From Chamaelirium japonicum (lineage: Eukaryota > Streptophyta > Magnoliopsida > Liliales > Melanthiaceae): a stretch of DNA of 64,000 nucleotides. Below are positions 1-43,479 of this stretch, one piece after another; within the stretch, counting starts at the first letter, position 1, and every line of letters begins with the position of its first letter. A program made the position numbers and the translations under genes. Below the pieces are notes generated by a model. The model did no database searches. It worked only from the letters and a program-made list of their open reading frames with translations, and was not told where the DNA came from. Location: the NCBI GenBank assembly GCA_947650365.1, contig CANTAL010000653.1, positions 1-64,000 on the forward strand. The letters are read 5' to 3'.

Positions 1-36
1 ACAATAAAATTCCCAAACACATTTTCATTAAACAGA

Positions 37-1238
37 GGGTCGTTTGGCATTGGTTTTGGGCACCTTTTTTGGGTCAAAACCGGTTCCACTTACCAAACTG
101 ATTTTGAAATAAGATATTGGATATGTTTGGGATCCGGTTAGAAAGTTAGTTTTCTAAAACCAAAACCTGAAAATCATCAAAACCCAAAAGCATAAATTTT
201 CTCCTGTTGGGTTGCTTTTTGGTTCTTCAGACAGGGTGGCAGAACGACAATTAAGAGAGAATAAAGTGAATAAAGTTTGTTGTACAATGAAACTATTGTA
301 AAGAGAGAAAATATTATAGAAAGAGAATGTTATATAGAAAATATATTATACAGAGAGAAATCTATTATAGAGGGAATATTTTAGAGGAAATTTATATTGG
401 AGATATAAAAATTATTGTATAGAGAAAATATTATAGAGAGAATATTATAGAAAGAAAAAATATTAATGATAAACAATAATGTAGAGAAAATGTCGTAGAG
501 AGAAGATAGTGTAGAGGAAATGTTGATGACAAAAAATATTGTAGAGAGAGTAAATGTTGTAGAGAGAGAAAATAATGTAGAGGAAATCTAGAGAGGATAA
601 ATATTATAGAGAGAAAATGTTATAGAGAATACTGTAGAGGAAATGATGTAGAGAGAGGAATGTTATAGAGAGAAAATATTGTAGAGTGAGGAAATGGTGT
701 AGAGAGAAAATACTATAGAGAAAAAATATTGTAGAGATAAAATGTTATAGAGAGAGAAAATATTGTAGAGAGAATGTTGTAGAGAGAAAATATTGTAGAA
801 AGAAAATATCGTAAAAAGATAAAATATTGTAGGAGAGGAAATGCTGTAGAGAGAAAAACTATTATAAAGAGAAATATTATAGAGAGCGAAAAATGTAGAA
901 AGAGAAATATTATAGGTTCTGGTAGAGAGAATATTACGTAAATGCTGTAAGATGAGAAATTATTGTAGAGGAAAAATGATATAGAGATAATGTTGTAGAA
1001 AGAGAAAATGTTAAAGAAAGAGAATGTGATAGAGAGAGTATGTTATAGAGAGTATTTCGAATGGAGGAAATAACTACAAAAATAGTTTTGGTCTCAAAAC
1101 AGGTTTTATTACCAAATGCTCAAATGTTGATAATTCTAGAATTGGTTCTCGATAAGCTTTGCCCAAAAGGCCAAAACTAGTTTGTGGTATTCCAAATTCA
1201 AAACCTAAAATTTGAAAACCAATGCCAAACACACCCAT
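37..1238. mobile_element. TIR element with AGAGA-rich minisatellite interior
   Basis: The left end begins GGGTCGTTTGGCATTGG and the right end is its near inverse, ending CCAATGCCAAACACACCC, so the ends form imperfect terminal inverted repeats. About 830 bp between them (about 240-1075) is a degenerate array of short units such as tagagagaaaatattg. No target duplication is clear and no transposase is visible. It lies in the intron before the first visible citrate synthase exon. Confidence 0.6.
240..1075. repeat. Degenerate short-unit tandem repeat (GTAGAGAGAAAATATT type)
   Basis: Dozens of diverged copies of a roughly 15-23 nt purine-rich unit built on tagagagaaaatatt and gtagagagaatgtt. No long open frame runs through it. 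It fills the core of the surrounding inverted-repeat element. Confidence 0.75.
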
Positions 1239-1627
1239 AGTTTCTCTCTTGATGAACCTGCATTGCCAATTTATGTCAGTACTCTACATGGTTTGACATG
1301 ACATTGTGGTTATTGGGATGAGTTAGACTCGTTAGTTGATACTGATACAAGGTGCTGTAGATGTGGCCCAAGTTATATTTGGTGGTACTCTTTCGTGACA
1401 AACAGATGTTTAGAGGTAGATTCTATTTCCATCACACGTTTAGGTAGGACTTGCAAATTAGTTGTTTTTCCTTAAATTCTATGACATACCTTGAAATATC
1501 ATCTTCATGTTGAGACAATAAACCTTAACATTTTATGACCTTCAATGTTGAGGTGATCCCTTTCAAGTGTCTCCATATGATAACATGTAATATGAAACCA
1601 AAGATTATTAGAACATGGACTCCAAAG

Positions 1628-2049
1628 CATAGTTACCAAATCGGGCGTTTTTTTTGAAAAAAACACGTATAGAACGCGTATCGATCCGAAGACGTAGTAA
1701 ACAGGAAAAAAACTCGTTTTTTTGAAAAAAACTTACGTACGCGTTTTATACGCGTTTAAAACGAAAAAAACGCGTATAAAACACGTATAAAACACATCGG
1801 GTTTGGTCCGGGTTTAAATTGGGTTCAGGTTTTATTTTATTCGTGCTTAATAAACGCATATGCCATATGTTTTGAACTTTTGATTACTTAATGTTGGAAA
1901 ATGACATATATACATACTTGGTATAATTTTTAAGATTTTTTTGTTTTTTCCGATGTTTTCACGTTTTTTTCCCGTTTTTTCCGTTTTCATCGTATCTTTC
2001 CGATTTTTTCCTTTGCCGTTTTTTTCCGTTTTCCGACTTGGTAACTATG
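1628..2049. mobile_element. hAT-type MITE, 8-bp target duplication
   Basis: The element starts CATAGTTACCAA and ends TTGGTAACTATG, a perfect 12-bp inverted repeat. It is flanked on both sides by the exact 8-bp direct repeat CTCCAAAG (1620-1627 and 2050-2057), the duplication length made by hAT transposases. The interior is rich in runs of T and CGTATAAAACGCG-like segments and has no coding capacity. The 3-kb element at 9327-12362 has related ends. Confidence 0.88.
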
Positions 2050-2357
2050 CTCCAAAGTAGGAGCACATTCTTGACACTCATTATATACCAACCCTCTTTC
2101 CTCTTGTGTGTGTGCTTATATTCTGGCATGCATGAACTGTGAAGTGAACCAACACACGGTCACAAACTTGCACACAAGGTCATAGGCGTTGGGCCTTTGC
2201 CAATGGCCGAGTCCGATAGTTAATACTCTAAAATGATTACTCCTTAAGTTAAAAAAATTTCTTTTTCAAACTTCGTATAAGGATACATTTCAGTATCATT
2301 TAAACATGAAAAATCCCTCCGTTCTCATCTTTGTGATTGTTTGATGATTCCTTTCAG

Positions 2358-33775
<31,418 letters not shown>

Positions 33776-34065
33776 ACCCGAATGCATCTCGTCCGGAGAT
33801 TAATCACCAGATAGAGTTTCTTATACAAATAACGGAAATAAAGGGTACCAAGAGGCCAGCCTCGTGTTGTCATTTATATTGTTTTTTTTTTAACAGGAAT
33901 AACATCAGGCAGTATACGTATTTCCGGCTTTGTTAGGAATTTTGGACATTTATCTTGGTCTAATTTAGTCGGACCTGAATGAGTTGTCGCTGTTGGTCGT
34001 GAAGGATTCTCAACATTCTTGCTTGATTTGTTCTGTAAGATTTAGTAATTAAATTTTTTTTTTTC
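33776..34065 (+). other. Probable citrate synthase 3' UTR
   Basis: AT-rich non-coding sequence directly after the TGA stop. A canonical AATAAA lies at 33837-33842, and a T-rich stretch follows near 34050. The true cleavage site cannot be fixed from sequence alone. Confidence 0.5.
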
Positions 34066-34379
34066 CCATTTTGTGCTGTGGGGTTTAAGCCAGTAATGCT
34101 TTATGGCCTGACATTTAGTAAAGAATAATTTTGCATATTTTCAAAATTTATGAAAGCAAAGTTTCTCAATTCAGTTAATGGGTGGATTTCATTTGTTCAT
34201 GGCCACAATATGTTGGAAGAATCATTCATTTACCGGGCCTTGTGGGCCGAGCTAGTAGTATCGAGGTTTAGCCGGTTCAGAGACCTGGTGCTGTGATCAG
34301 AAAGAAAGAGATGTGATTATAAAAAAAAGGGAGCTGAAGAATAACAAATGGTAAACATGACTAATGATGTAACTTTCTC

Positions 34380-35077
34380 TAACAAAAATATGGTAACATC
34401 TTGTAGAGAGAGAGAGAAGAGAGAGGTCTCTTTGAATTGGTTTCATTGTACTAGCACTACCTCCCATTAGATAGGGGGAGAATGCACACCATTACAATTT
34501 CATAATCCATATGGGACAAACAAGTGGAGTGATGATGAAGGCAGCGGATAGTGGAACTAGTCAACGCAGAAAAGACCGGGGTATGATAGAGAAGAGAGCG
34601 AATGGCATGCACCCGTGCAAGGCGCGACAAAGAGGCATAAGGAAGAGATGTGCACATGTGCAATCCCGTAGAGGCAAACACTCTACCGAAGCAAGTGATT
34701 GACACCTCATGGGAGATCTCGATCGTCACAACACATGTGGATCAGGGAGAGAGAAGGGCAGATCAACACAGTCTGATGGTGAGAAAAAAGAGGGCGGATT
34801 GGCATAGTCCAATCAAGAGAAGAGGATCTTATCTTCATGGTCCAGAGAAGTGCGATCTTGAGTAGTAGAGTCGGAGGCCAGAGAAGGGGAACAAAAAAAA
34901 AAAAAACTATTTCTGGCCTCCTCAAGGTCGCTAGGCTAAGGCCAGAGATGAGAACTTCGAAATCCTATGCCGAGCAACTTGACTCGGATATCATGTTACG
35001 AGAGAGATAAAAAAAGAGGGTAGGGTTTGGAGAGAGGTATCAAATTAATTTCGTATAGTAGCACTCTCTCTCCTTAT
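34380..35077. other. Repeat-like intergenic DNA, possible LTR fragment
   Basis: GAGA-rich stretches at 34400 and 35060, with a TATA-like ccttatataagg at 35072-35083. No open frame has recognisable homology. It may be an old LTR, but no partner LTR is seen. Confidence 0.3.
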
Positions 35078-35157
35078 ATAAGGAAAGATTTTTTTTTTTT
35101 TTTGAAAAATCCCTCAGAGAATGAGGGGGGGTGGTGGTTGGTTCACATAAGGAAAGA
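35078..35157 (-). mobile_element. Very short poly(A)-tailed retroposon insertion
   Basis: The 11-bp direct repeat ataaggaaaga (35078-35088 and 35147-35157) flanks a 58-nt insert that begins with a poly-T run, i.e. a poly(A) tail on the minus strand. The minus-strand 3' end, ctctgagggatttttc followed by A, resembles the insert near 50309. This is the signature of a heavily 5'-truncated LINE-type insertion. Confidence 0.75.
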
Positions 35158-35499
35158 ACATACACCATGACAATTCCAGAGTCTATACAGGACTAATAGT
35201 AAGACTACATCTTAAACTAGTTGAGTAATTTGATATTGAGTATGACTAACAAGATGCAAAATCCATGCTACTTGCCATCATTGCCATTTAGCCCCCTGAG
35301 TGGGTATTAAATACTCAAACCACAGAAGAAATGATTGAGGTTGCTTTAATTTTTTTTTTGAGGATCGAAAAGAAGAGAAAACTACATTTTTTTCGTGCTT
35401 ACTCGAAATTATTGTTTTAACATAAGGGCGTTTGACCAAACCGGGCCTCCAAACTTTGAAAACTAGACCCAAATCTTTTAAGTTTGGAGACCCTACTAG

Positions 35500-35740
35500 A
35501 CCGATGAATTGACAAAACTATCCTTGATAGGCCATGGGATGAACCTAGGGTGACGCCGCCACTGCCGGCCGCCGCCGCACCACCATCCATCACCTCCTGT
35601 AGGCCGTTGTCTGTTGCCGTTGCGTCGATCACCGTCTGCCCCATCACCACTGTCGGCCACCCCTTCCGTCGATCACCGTCTGCCCCATCACCACTATATG
35701 CCGACCACTAGCCACCGTCTTGTCGATCACAAAATATGGT
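35500..35740. repeat. Imperfect tandem repeat of CGATCACCGTC type
   Basis: The segment gtcgatcaccgtctgcccca, with catcaccact following, occurs twice, about 45 nt apart (from about 35624), and a decayed third copy follows. The GCCGCC-rich sequence before it has an unrecognised minus-strand open frame. Confidence 0.6.
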
Positions 35741-36166
35741 TTTTCAGAAAACTACCACATTAATTATCACTATCAGCTTTCATATATACTTTCAAACCAT
35801 GATCCCATCCCCTACTTTTTTTTTAAAAGAATGGTATAAATATTTCATAATCACATGTTTTCACAAAGCAAAGCTAGGCCATCTGAAATTCTGAATAGAG
35901 GGCATGTTAAATGAAAAATAAAAAAAAGAAAAGAAAAGAAAGAAAGAAAGAATGAATGAAGAAAAAGAAAAACATAACCTTTGGAAAAACATGCACGTGC
36001 CGCACGTGTCAAAAGCGCATTCGACGTGCAATGCCGCACAGGTCTATCGGCTTGGGCTTGCCCTTTCCTTGACCTAGGCGAGATCCAAGGAGCGGATCAA
36101 GCGCGTGCTAGTAGTCCGCTCAAGGATTAGTCAGGCCTGGTTAAACTGGTCCGGACAAGTCTAGGT

Positions 36167-36432
36167 CAGTGTTTTGAAAACCGGACTGGACTGGACGGTT
36201 CAACCGATTTATACCGGAACCGGAACATGTTTTGGCTCAGTCTTTAAATAAACCGGTTTGTATGTTAACCCAGGAATCAAACCTTCCCATGGAAGAATTT
36301 AGTATAGTAGATCTCTATATAAAAAAAACATATCTTTATGTGGTTCAAACTGTTGAACCACCGGTTCGGACCGATTTGGTCCGAACCGGATGTCTTTTCG
36401 GTCCGTCTTCCGGTCTGGTTTTGAAAACACTG
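36167..36432. mobile_element. hAT-type MITE
   Basis: Starts CAGTGTTTTGAAAACCGG and ends CCGGTCTGGTTTTGAAAACACTG-like, i.e. imperfect inverted ends. It is flanked by gtctaggt and atctagtt, which match at 6 of 8 positions. GGTTCGGACCG-type palindromes lie inside. The CAGTGTTTT start is shared with the MITE at 6025. Confidence 0.72.
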
Positions 36433-36731
36433 ATCTAGTTATGTATAAGTCTGGTTGAACCGGTTGAGCTCGATATGTGTGAATTGCATAAATTTGCAGC
36501 TTACAATCTCCCCTGGAAGAGACTTATTCCTAGTACGGCTGTTGGTAGGGCTGGTTGAGGACGTTAGTCCAGGCCGAACCCGAGGGGTTGACCACTCTGC
36601 CTAAGCACAACCCAAGTTGGGTTGGTCTGGTTGGACGGTTGTTCAAGTTGGACGAGTAGGCTAGGTCGGGCAGGCGGGTTGGGCGTTTCAGCCATTAAGC
36701 ACTAGTAACCATTACTAATCATCCAATACCA

Positions 36732-37524
36732 TGAGGGGATCAATAGTTTTTTTTTTGGTTCATTTCAAGGGGGAGGCCACAATCGGACCTCCGGGAGACG
36801 CCATAGGCCAGCGCAAACCAACAACCGCCACACACTGGCCTAACATCACAAAGCCACAAAGGCTGAGACGCCACTCCGGCGAGACAATATCAGACCGGTA
36901 CCCCGGTACCAAGAAGGGTACAAGCACCGCCTACACCATCTCCCTCTAGCGGGAGAACACCACAAACTCGCCATACTCCGACGAAGAAAAAAAAAAAAAA
37001 CCAAAATTACATCTAGGAACTGCAGCACTAGAACAACGAAAGAAACCCAAAAAACCAGCAACTAGCTGGATCCAGCTTCAGCTCGATAAAGAAGGATAGC
37101 CGCACCGCCTTTCGACCTTTGGGAACCACCGCCGTCGCCTTGAAATCGCAGGAACCCACCGAGCAGGGGGGACTGGAGAAACCCACGGAGGAAACTAGTC
37201 GACCGAGGTCCAGATGCACCACCGGTGGTACCATGTCATGGATCCGGCCGGAAAATCCCCGAATCGAGGGAGGAGGATGCCGATCTGGCCGGAAGATGCT
37301 GCACGTCGCCAGAGATGACGATCACAAAACTCCGAGCAGAAGCTGATCACCTATATACATGGAGAGAGAAGAGAGGGATGCTTCGACCCTTCAGCTGCCA
37401 TTAGATCCGATTGCCTAGCCTCTCCTGAGCCACTGACGGCATCCGGAAAGGTCTGGAGGGGGAGGAACAGGAAACCCTAACCCTAGGGGAAGAAATTAAT
37501 GGAACGTTGAGGGGATCAATAGTT
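36732..37524 (-). mobile_element. 759-bp poly(A)-tailed retroposon with 17-bp target duplication
   Basis: The exact 17-bp direct repeat tgaggggatcaatagtt (36732-36748 and 37508-37524) brackets a 759-nt insert (36749-37507) that starts with poly-T, i.e. a poly(A) tail on the minus strand. The minus-strand 5' end carries cctagggttagggtttcc, like a plant 5' leader. A minus-strand frame (37234-37028, 68 residues) has no domain I recognise. It may be a truncated LINE or a retroposed transcript. Confidence 0.8.
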
Positions 37525-38261
37525 GGATGGTGGATAAATACCAACCAACATTGCAATTAGGAGCACATGTTATAGGTTACCGGTTGGGATGCAGAGGTTG
37601 TAGGTTGGGTCGGGTTAAAGGATGGGCCGGTTTACAAGTTGGGTGGGTTTAGATGCATGTTGTGTCACAGGTTGGGTTGGTTCCGGTTGCTCGAAGTCTC
37701 TGCTGATAGATTTCACGCAACATTTATAGATGGGCCCCCATAACATAGATCAAATTACAAATCGATCCTCTGATGGATCAATCGTGGAAGACGATGATCT
37801 TTTTCATAAGTTTTGGTTATTTAACACTATATTGAAGCTGCCCAATTCAAAATTTGGATTGTTCGTCCTTGTTGAATCGAGGGTTTCTCCACATGGGGGG
37901 TATATGTAAATAATGAATAACCAGAGGGCAGTAAGTCTAATTTGAATAAGGGATAAAATAGTTAGTCAGTTGTGTTGAGTGAGCGTTTACTTAGAAAGTG
38001 AGATGAAGCTCAGAAGGAGTTAGTTTTAGGCGGATGAAGCTGATAATGAAAACTTTGGGGGATATTATACTTAGCACCTTAATGGTTTTTTTTTTGGCGG
38101 GGGCTGAGTCAAAATAAACCAAAATTATTTGGTGTGGCCATTTCATTCAAAAGTGGAGCTAACGAAGGAATCTAATTATCAAGAACGTACTAGGACAAGA
38201 ACGTGCTAATAAAAATCAATAGAATAGTAATTAATAGTGGCAATTATAAAACTTTTCAGTG
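37525..38261. other. Intergenic stretch, no gene seen
   Basis: AT-rich sequence with short GGGTTGGGT-type repeats near 37590-37690. A poly-T run at 38087-38096 may mark another antisense retroposon tail, but no target duplication was found. Confidence 0.4.
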
Positions 38262-38264
38262 TTA

Positions 38265-38747
38265 GAGCATCTCCGACGGCCTCAGAAGAGAGCTCTGAAG
38301 GAGAACGTGGCTCTCCGAGCAAATTGATGGCGTTCCAATCGGCTCCGTTCAGTACTCCGAAGATCGACGTGGCGTTCCACATGGGTATTGTTTGCTCGGG
38401 GCCTCCGAACAGCTCCACATACAATAGAGGTCCTTCGGAGCCTCCGAACAAATTAATTAATATTTTTTTTTACAAAAAACTCCTTATCTTTTTACAAATA
38501 AATTTTTATATGTCTAACGATGCATGCACTGTCCAACGGCTATTTTTTACTTGTTTGATGCAAATTTGGAGGGTTTGGATAAGTTACAAATATGGGGGGG
38601 TTTGATGTAAAATGGCTAGGATATTCTAGTTCGTAGGCCGTTGGAGGGGACCTTCTCTGAACTATGATATTTCGATGAGGTGGCTTCTAAAATGGGGCTC
38701 ACAATGCTTAGAAGGTCCTCCTAGTTTGGAGGCCGTTGAAGATGCTC
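38265..38747. mobile_element. Tourist-like (PIF/Harbinger) MITE, TTA target duplication
   Basis: Starts GAGCATCTCCGACGGCC and ends GGCCGTTGAAGATGCTC. TTA lies on both sides (38262-38264 and 38748-38750), the duplication typical of PIF/Harbinger elements. The interior also folds (ctccgaacagctccac and the GGAG-rich segments). Non-coding. Confidence 0.8.
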
Positions 38748-39043
38748 TTATAACTGTATGAAAATAGGACACTCTGAAAGAAATTACTGGTGCAAAAAAT
38801 TACAACCACAAGTACCTCAATGTTCAGTGTGTAAAAATTTGGCTATAATGAAAATTAACGAGTTGTCGGTATAGAGAAAGGGACGAAGATAAACCAAAGG
38901 ATAGGGAATGTAGTATCCTTTTTTTTTCTACTAATAACGAAACCATGAAGAATATTTTGTATTTTCATACCATATAACTGAAAATAAAAATTTATTTGTG
39001 GAACAAGGAGAATCCGTGAAATATAATGTAAAAACAGGGGATG

Positions 39044-39141
39044 AGAAATATACAAAAAAAAAAAAGAGAGGCTGTCTATCCCTCCCTCCTTTTGGACGGG
39101 TTCTCAAAAAAAAAAAAAGAAAAAAAAGAAATATACAAAAA
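39044..39141 (+). mobile_element. Very short poly(A)-tailed retroposon insertion
   Basis: The 15-bp direct repeat agaaatatacaaaaa (39044-39058 and 39127-39141) flanks a 68-nt insert. The insert ends ggacgggttctc followed by a long A run, close to the 3' ends of the inserts at 35089 and 50309. Truncated LINE-type insertion. Confidence 0.72.
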
Positions 39142-39302
39142 CGCATGATACATGAATTATTGTTGTGCAAACTAAATCTGATAGAAAACTAATTCAGAAT
39201 GTAATATATGTTTCTGGACACGCATCCAAATCATGGAAAAAAGGTATATTATGTTATTTTTGAAAAAGAGAAGTGTATGATCGGTAACAAGAAAGGAATT
39301 AA

Positions 39303-39549
39303 GGCCCTGTTTGGATAGGATTCAGATTATGGGATTCTTGGATCCTAGAATCCCAAAAAGGAGCTTCGGAGTCTGGAGCCTCAATTTTGGGCTCCTGAAA
39401 ATGGCTCCCAGGAACTGTTTTTAAGTTCTCTGAATTAAGAAACACTTTTTAGGATCTGGTTGTATCCAAATAGGCTATCCATCTTTTTTAGTGATTCTGG
39501 AATCTTAGGATTCCAGAATCCCGGATCCGGAGCGTATCCAAAAAGGTCC
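39303..39549. mobile_element. Tourist-like MITE, TAA target duplication
   Basis: Starts GGCCCTGTTTGGAT and ends ATCCAAAAAGGTCC, an imperfect inverted repeat. TAA lies on both sides (39300-39302 and 39550-39552). The arms mirror gattcttggatcctagaatc-like segments. Non-coding. Confidence 0.75.
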
Positions 39550-39552
39550 TAA

Positions 39553-41200
39553 GCTACTAGATTCAATGAAAATGAAGAAGGAAAAATTACTCATTCTGAA
39601 TTTTTCTGAACTAACTGCAAATGTTTGTGTATCAAACTTCTTTGTTGTAAAGGTTGATGACAACAATAGGATTCTGATCATCCTCCACCAAAGTGCAAGA
39701 TCATGATGCCGCATCTTTAGCTACGAAGAATGAAAGTAAATTGTAATGAAATAAAGTACAAGTTGTTCAAAAATAAAAACTGATAATATTGTAAAAAGCT
39801 AAGAAGAAGGCTAGACATTGTCAAGCAAAAAAACAATTACTGAAGAATAATCTAGTTTTTCACTAGAAAAAAATTGGAATAAAAAAGGAAAAAGTTGCTC
39901 AAATAAAACTGATATTCTTGCAAGAAAACCAAGAAGCAGCCTAGAAAATGTCAAGCAAAAAGAAGACTGCTAACGAATCTAGTCTTTAATATGAAAATAT
40001 ATCAAAAGGATGATTGCCGGTAAAGTCCTTTCACAAAAACTTATCAGAAGAAAAGTTCAAGATATTCCGTAACGATGATATGAGATCAACTACCAGTTTA
40101 AATAAAGGGCATATGTTAGATGTAACTCAAACTGAAGTTATCTCTTGGTGGCTTTGAATGTTTGAAAAAATTTATTATTTTTTAATATGAGTTGGTTGTA
40201 ATTTTTTTCGATAGAAGGTTGATTTTTGGCTATCATTTTGCATATTCGAAGAACATATAGTAAGTTGTTGAGCCAAGGTGATCTATAAATAAACCCTCTC
40301 TCATGTAACAAGTTATGCAACATTTTGAATTAATACAAGTATCTTACCTTCAAAAATTTTTTTTTTTTGCAGCAAGCAGTACGCGAATGGAAAAAAAAAA
40401 TATTAGTCCTTATTCTCTCATTACACTAATCCTATAATTATATTCAACATATGTGCCATATATTCCTTATACATGAACAAATTTGATATAGAATCATTAT
40501 TCTCACTTCTACTGCCATGGCATCGAGAACTTGCTAGAAATACTTTTATATTGAATGAATTAGTATACAATTCATCTTCGCTTATAAAATCACCCAATAA
40601 TTTTGCATAAATACTATTGAGAGCACTCCATCGAAATTATATAAGCTTACAAACCATTGCAAATGGAAGTTCAACTACATTACAAACAAGAAAAAACAAC
40701 CACAAATGTTTTTAATAATATTTGCAACTTCTCATGATGGTCCTGAGAAATTGCTATAATAATTTTATTATTCTTAATCATCTTTTTCTTATTATCTTTT
40801 TCTATGTAAGAAGTAGACCTAATTGGCTGATTTCACTTGAAGGACCTAACGCTTGATGTTGAATGAATTCTACCTCGGTAGTTTGTTTGGTTTTACCCTA
40901 GTTTTTGGTGTATTAGTAGAAAGTGTTTGAGCTTCCAGATACGGAACTAGGGCCGGATGTTGGATAAATTCTACATAGCATGGTTTGATTTCACCCAGAT
41001 ATGTTTTCAGTGTATATCAGTAGTAGAAATTATTGTAGCTCTTCTAATTACTTTTGGAGTTCTTATACCTTATAACCCAAGGCAATTTAGTCTAGTGTCC
41101 TTCAAACAGATCGTATTTAATAATATGGATAGGTAAAGAGATGATTTAGCATTAGGTCATGCTGTTTGTAAAATATACATTTTACCCCATACATGCTGTT
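39553..41200. other. Intergenic stretch, no gene seen
   Basis: AT-rich DNA. Segments near 39780-39850 and 39900-39970 share caagaaaaccaagaagcagc-like sequence and appear to be a decayed duplication. No open frame with recognisable homology. Confidence 0.4.
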
Positions 41201-41208
41201 GTAAACAT

Positions 41209-42390
41209 GTGTAGGGTTTTGCGGTAGGGATGGCAACGGTGCGGTTTTGGGCAAAACCGAAACCGCACCGCAACACCGAACTGCCACACCGCATCACGAC
41301 GGTTTACTATTATGTAAAACCAAAACTGCACCATGCGGTGCGGTGTTGTGTGGTGCACCGTGATTTATCACTGTAAAGGCCTAAACGATGTGGTTTTATA
41401 CGGTTTTGGTCAAAACCGAAACCACACTGCTATATCGAAACTGAAAACCAAAACTGGATCGAGACGGTTTTATATTTTGCAAACCAAAATCGCACCATGC
41501 GGTGCGGTTTACTGTGGTTTTCGATTTTAAACCGCACCACTGCCATCCTTATTTTGCAGGTAGAACCTCTACCGAAGTCGCCCGGGAGAATTCTGGCCTT
41601 GCCCATGCGAATCGGGCATGGCAGCGCTTGTTTGCGTTGCAATTTGACTATTTTGGGCTATGTGTTAGAGTTTTGTGAGATTTCATTGGCCACAAGTTTG
41701 TCCCCCTTATAATAAGGGGACATGGGGTAACTCTAGGGTTAATCCAGTGGTCATCAAAATCTATCATGCATGGAGGCTTGAGATCGATCTTCTACTAAGA
41801 ACATGGAATTATTGAGTAGAAGATAAGGATCCATGGGGGTGCCGGGACGGTGCTCCCCCTGGGTTCTTGGATACTTGAGAGAGCATGCCGGCGGTTCTTC
41901 TGAGGTAGAGGGTGAAGCCTGGGATCGCAGATTGTATATGTCGTGCTAGTTTTCCAGTGGAGGGATACTCTGTATCGTCGTTCTTGGGCTTGTAGAGATT
42001 GGTTGTGATTAGGGTTTCTGTGGAAAACCCTTGAGAAGACGTAGGATTAGAGATTGCTTGGTCAAGGTGGATCTGGGATTGTAGAACAATGGATTTGGTG
42101 GAGGAAGAGCATGTCACTCTTTCTCGTTTCTCGTGCTCGATGTTCTTGTTGATTGTCTCAACATCCTGGTTCTTCATGGAAGCCGGTAAATCTCTACAAC
42201 ATTTTATTCTTGTGTGTAGTCCATATAAGCATTTATCTATTATGTGATTAATAGAAACCATGCTCCCCCATTTATGGATTAGTCCTGTTTTGGATGAACC
42301 ACGTTACATATGTGCGTGTCATCTGTCTTTGTTCTTGTTTATTTCCTGTCTTTGAGAATTTGTGGGGGACTCTCAAATTCTTAATAAATT
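41209..42390 (+). mobile_element. Left LTR of a non-autonomous LTR element, interrupted by a MITE
   Basis: From about 41559 to 42360 this segment matches 43497-44357 with substitutions and small indels, including gagagcatg near 41880/43850, gattagggtttctgtggaaa and tctcgtgctcgatgttcttg. Just after its end lies ggcggtacagagccatcggg (42391-42410), a decayed primer-binding-site-like sequence. The LTR start is uncertain. The insertion at 41225-41550 splits it. Confidence 0.6.
41225..41550. mobile_element. hAT-type MITE inside the LTR
   Basis: Starts TAGGGATGGCAACGGTGCGG and ends CCGCACCACTGCCATCCTTA. It is flanked by TTTTGCGG (41217-41224) and TTTTGCAG (41551-41558), an 8-bp duplication with one mismatch. 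The interior consists of GGTTTTGGTCAAAACCG-type palindromes. The empty-site sequence is visible in the partner LTR near 43485. Confidence 0.82.
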
Positions 42391-43479
42391 GGCGGTACAG
42401 AGCCATCGGGGTTATTATAAAGAGATGTAGTCAATGGACATGGTCTTCATAGGGATGAAGCTGGAGTAGATGACTAATGGGGAAAGATGTATCTGAAGGT
42501 GCTCGTGATGTTTTTCAGTAGGTTCAACGACACCGACAGATCGGATCTTTAAAAAATATTCTAGTTAGGGGCTTATGGTTAGCCTCCCTGAGGGCTAGTC
42601 CAAGACTGATGGATCACGACAAAACAATATCCAAGTTGGGGGCTTGAGGTTAGTTTCCCTAAGGGCTGGTTCAAGGACTATGATGACACTGTCTTGTGCG
42701 AGTGTGGGATCGAGGGGGAGCACCTCAATGGGGCACGAGATTATCGTCGATTGGTGACTTATCCAGGGATCGTTGGATGGGACTGATAGAGGAGCCGATG
42801 GGTGGCTGTAGGAGGCATCGACGAGTGCCAAGTGTTTGGGGACTGTTGGCGAGCAGTGATTCCAAAGCACTGGCTACTGATGTTGTAGCGGGCGTCAAAA
42901 GCGCTGGGCGTGGAGTATGGTATATGTTTGGAAGGTGCTGGATTTGATCTCCTTAGGTATACGCTTGATTTTGAGGGCTATGGGTATTCAGTTCGAGGGG
43001 GAGATCTACATGGTACATAGAGCGGTACAGTCAGAAGAACAGAGGTGCATATCGACTATTTTGAACTACCTGTGAAGGTGGAGTGCTTGTCTTGTTGGAA
43101 CTACCTGTGAAGGTGGAGTACCTATGCTTGTTGAAACTACCTGTTAATTTAGTAGAGATTCTTTGGATTCTAGTGCATGGTTGAGGCATAAATTAAAACC
43201 CCATGGTGTTGCTATAGAAGACCTGAGGTGTTGGCTCGAGTTTGCATATGTAGCAGTGATGTTTCTGCAGAACCCTAGGGGGAGGGAGTGTAAAAGAGCG
43301 GAGATCTTGAATTAGACGATATTGATGGCAATGACGGAGATTTTGGGGTGTAGGTTTCAAAGGTCCAAGGTGGATATTTTTGAAGGTTGGCCCCTTGAAA
43401 CCCTGACCCGATGACCCTAAGGATAGCATGCGAGACAGAGTCGCTCGGGAGAACTATTGCCTCACTCGTGCGAACCTAT
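42391..43479. mobile_element. Internal region of the non-autonomous LTR element
   Basis: About 1.1 kb between the two LTRs without gag or pol homology. It includes small tandem repeats, such as gggcttgaggttagtttccc (about 42642) with a related copy at 42570, and aactacctgtgaaggtggag at 43063 and 43100. It is most like a LARD/TRIM-type element dependent on another element's enzymes. Confidence 0.5.

Noticed and set aside
41809-42261. 150-residue minus-strand frame
   Set aside because: Lies within the left LTR. The corresponding part of the right LTR has no matching frame and there is no domain.
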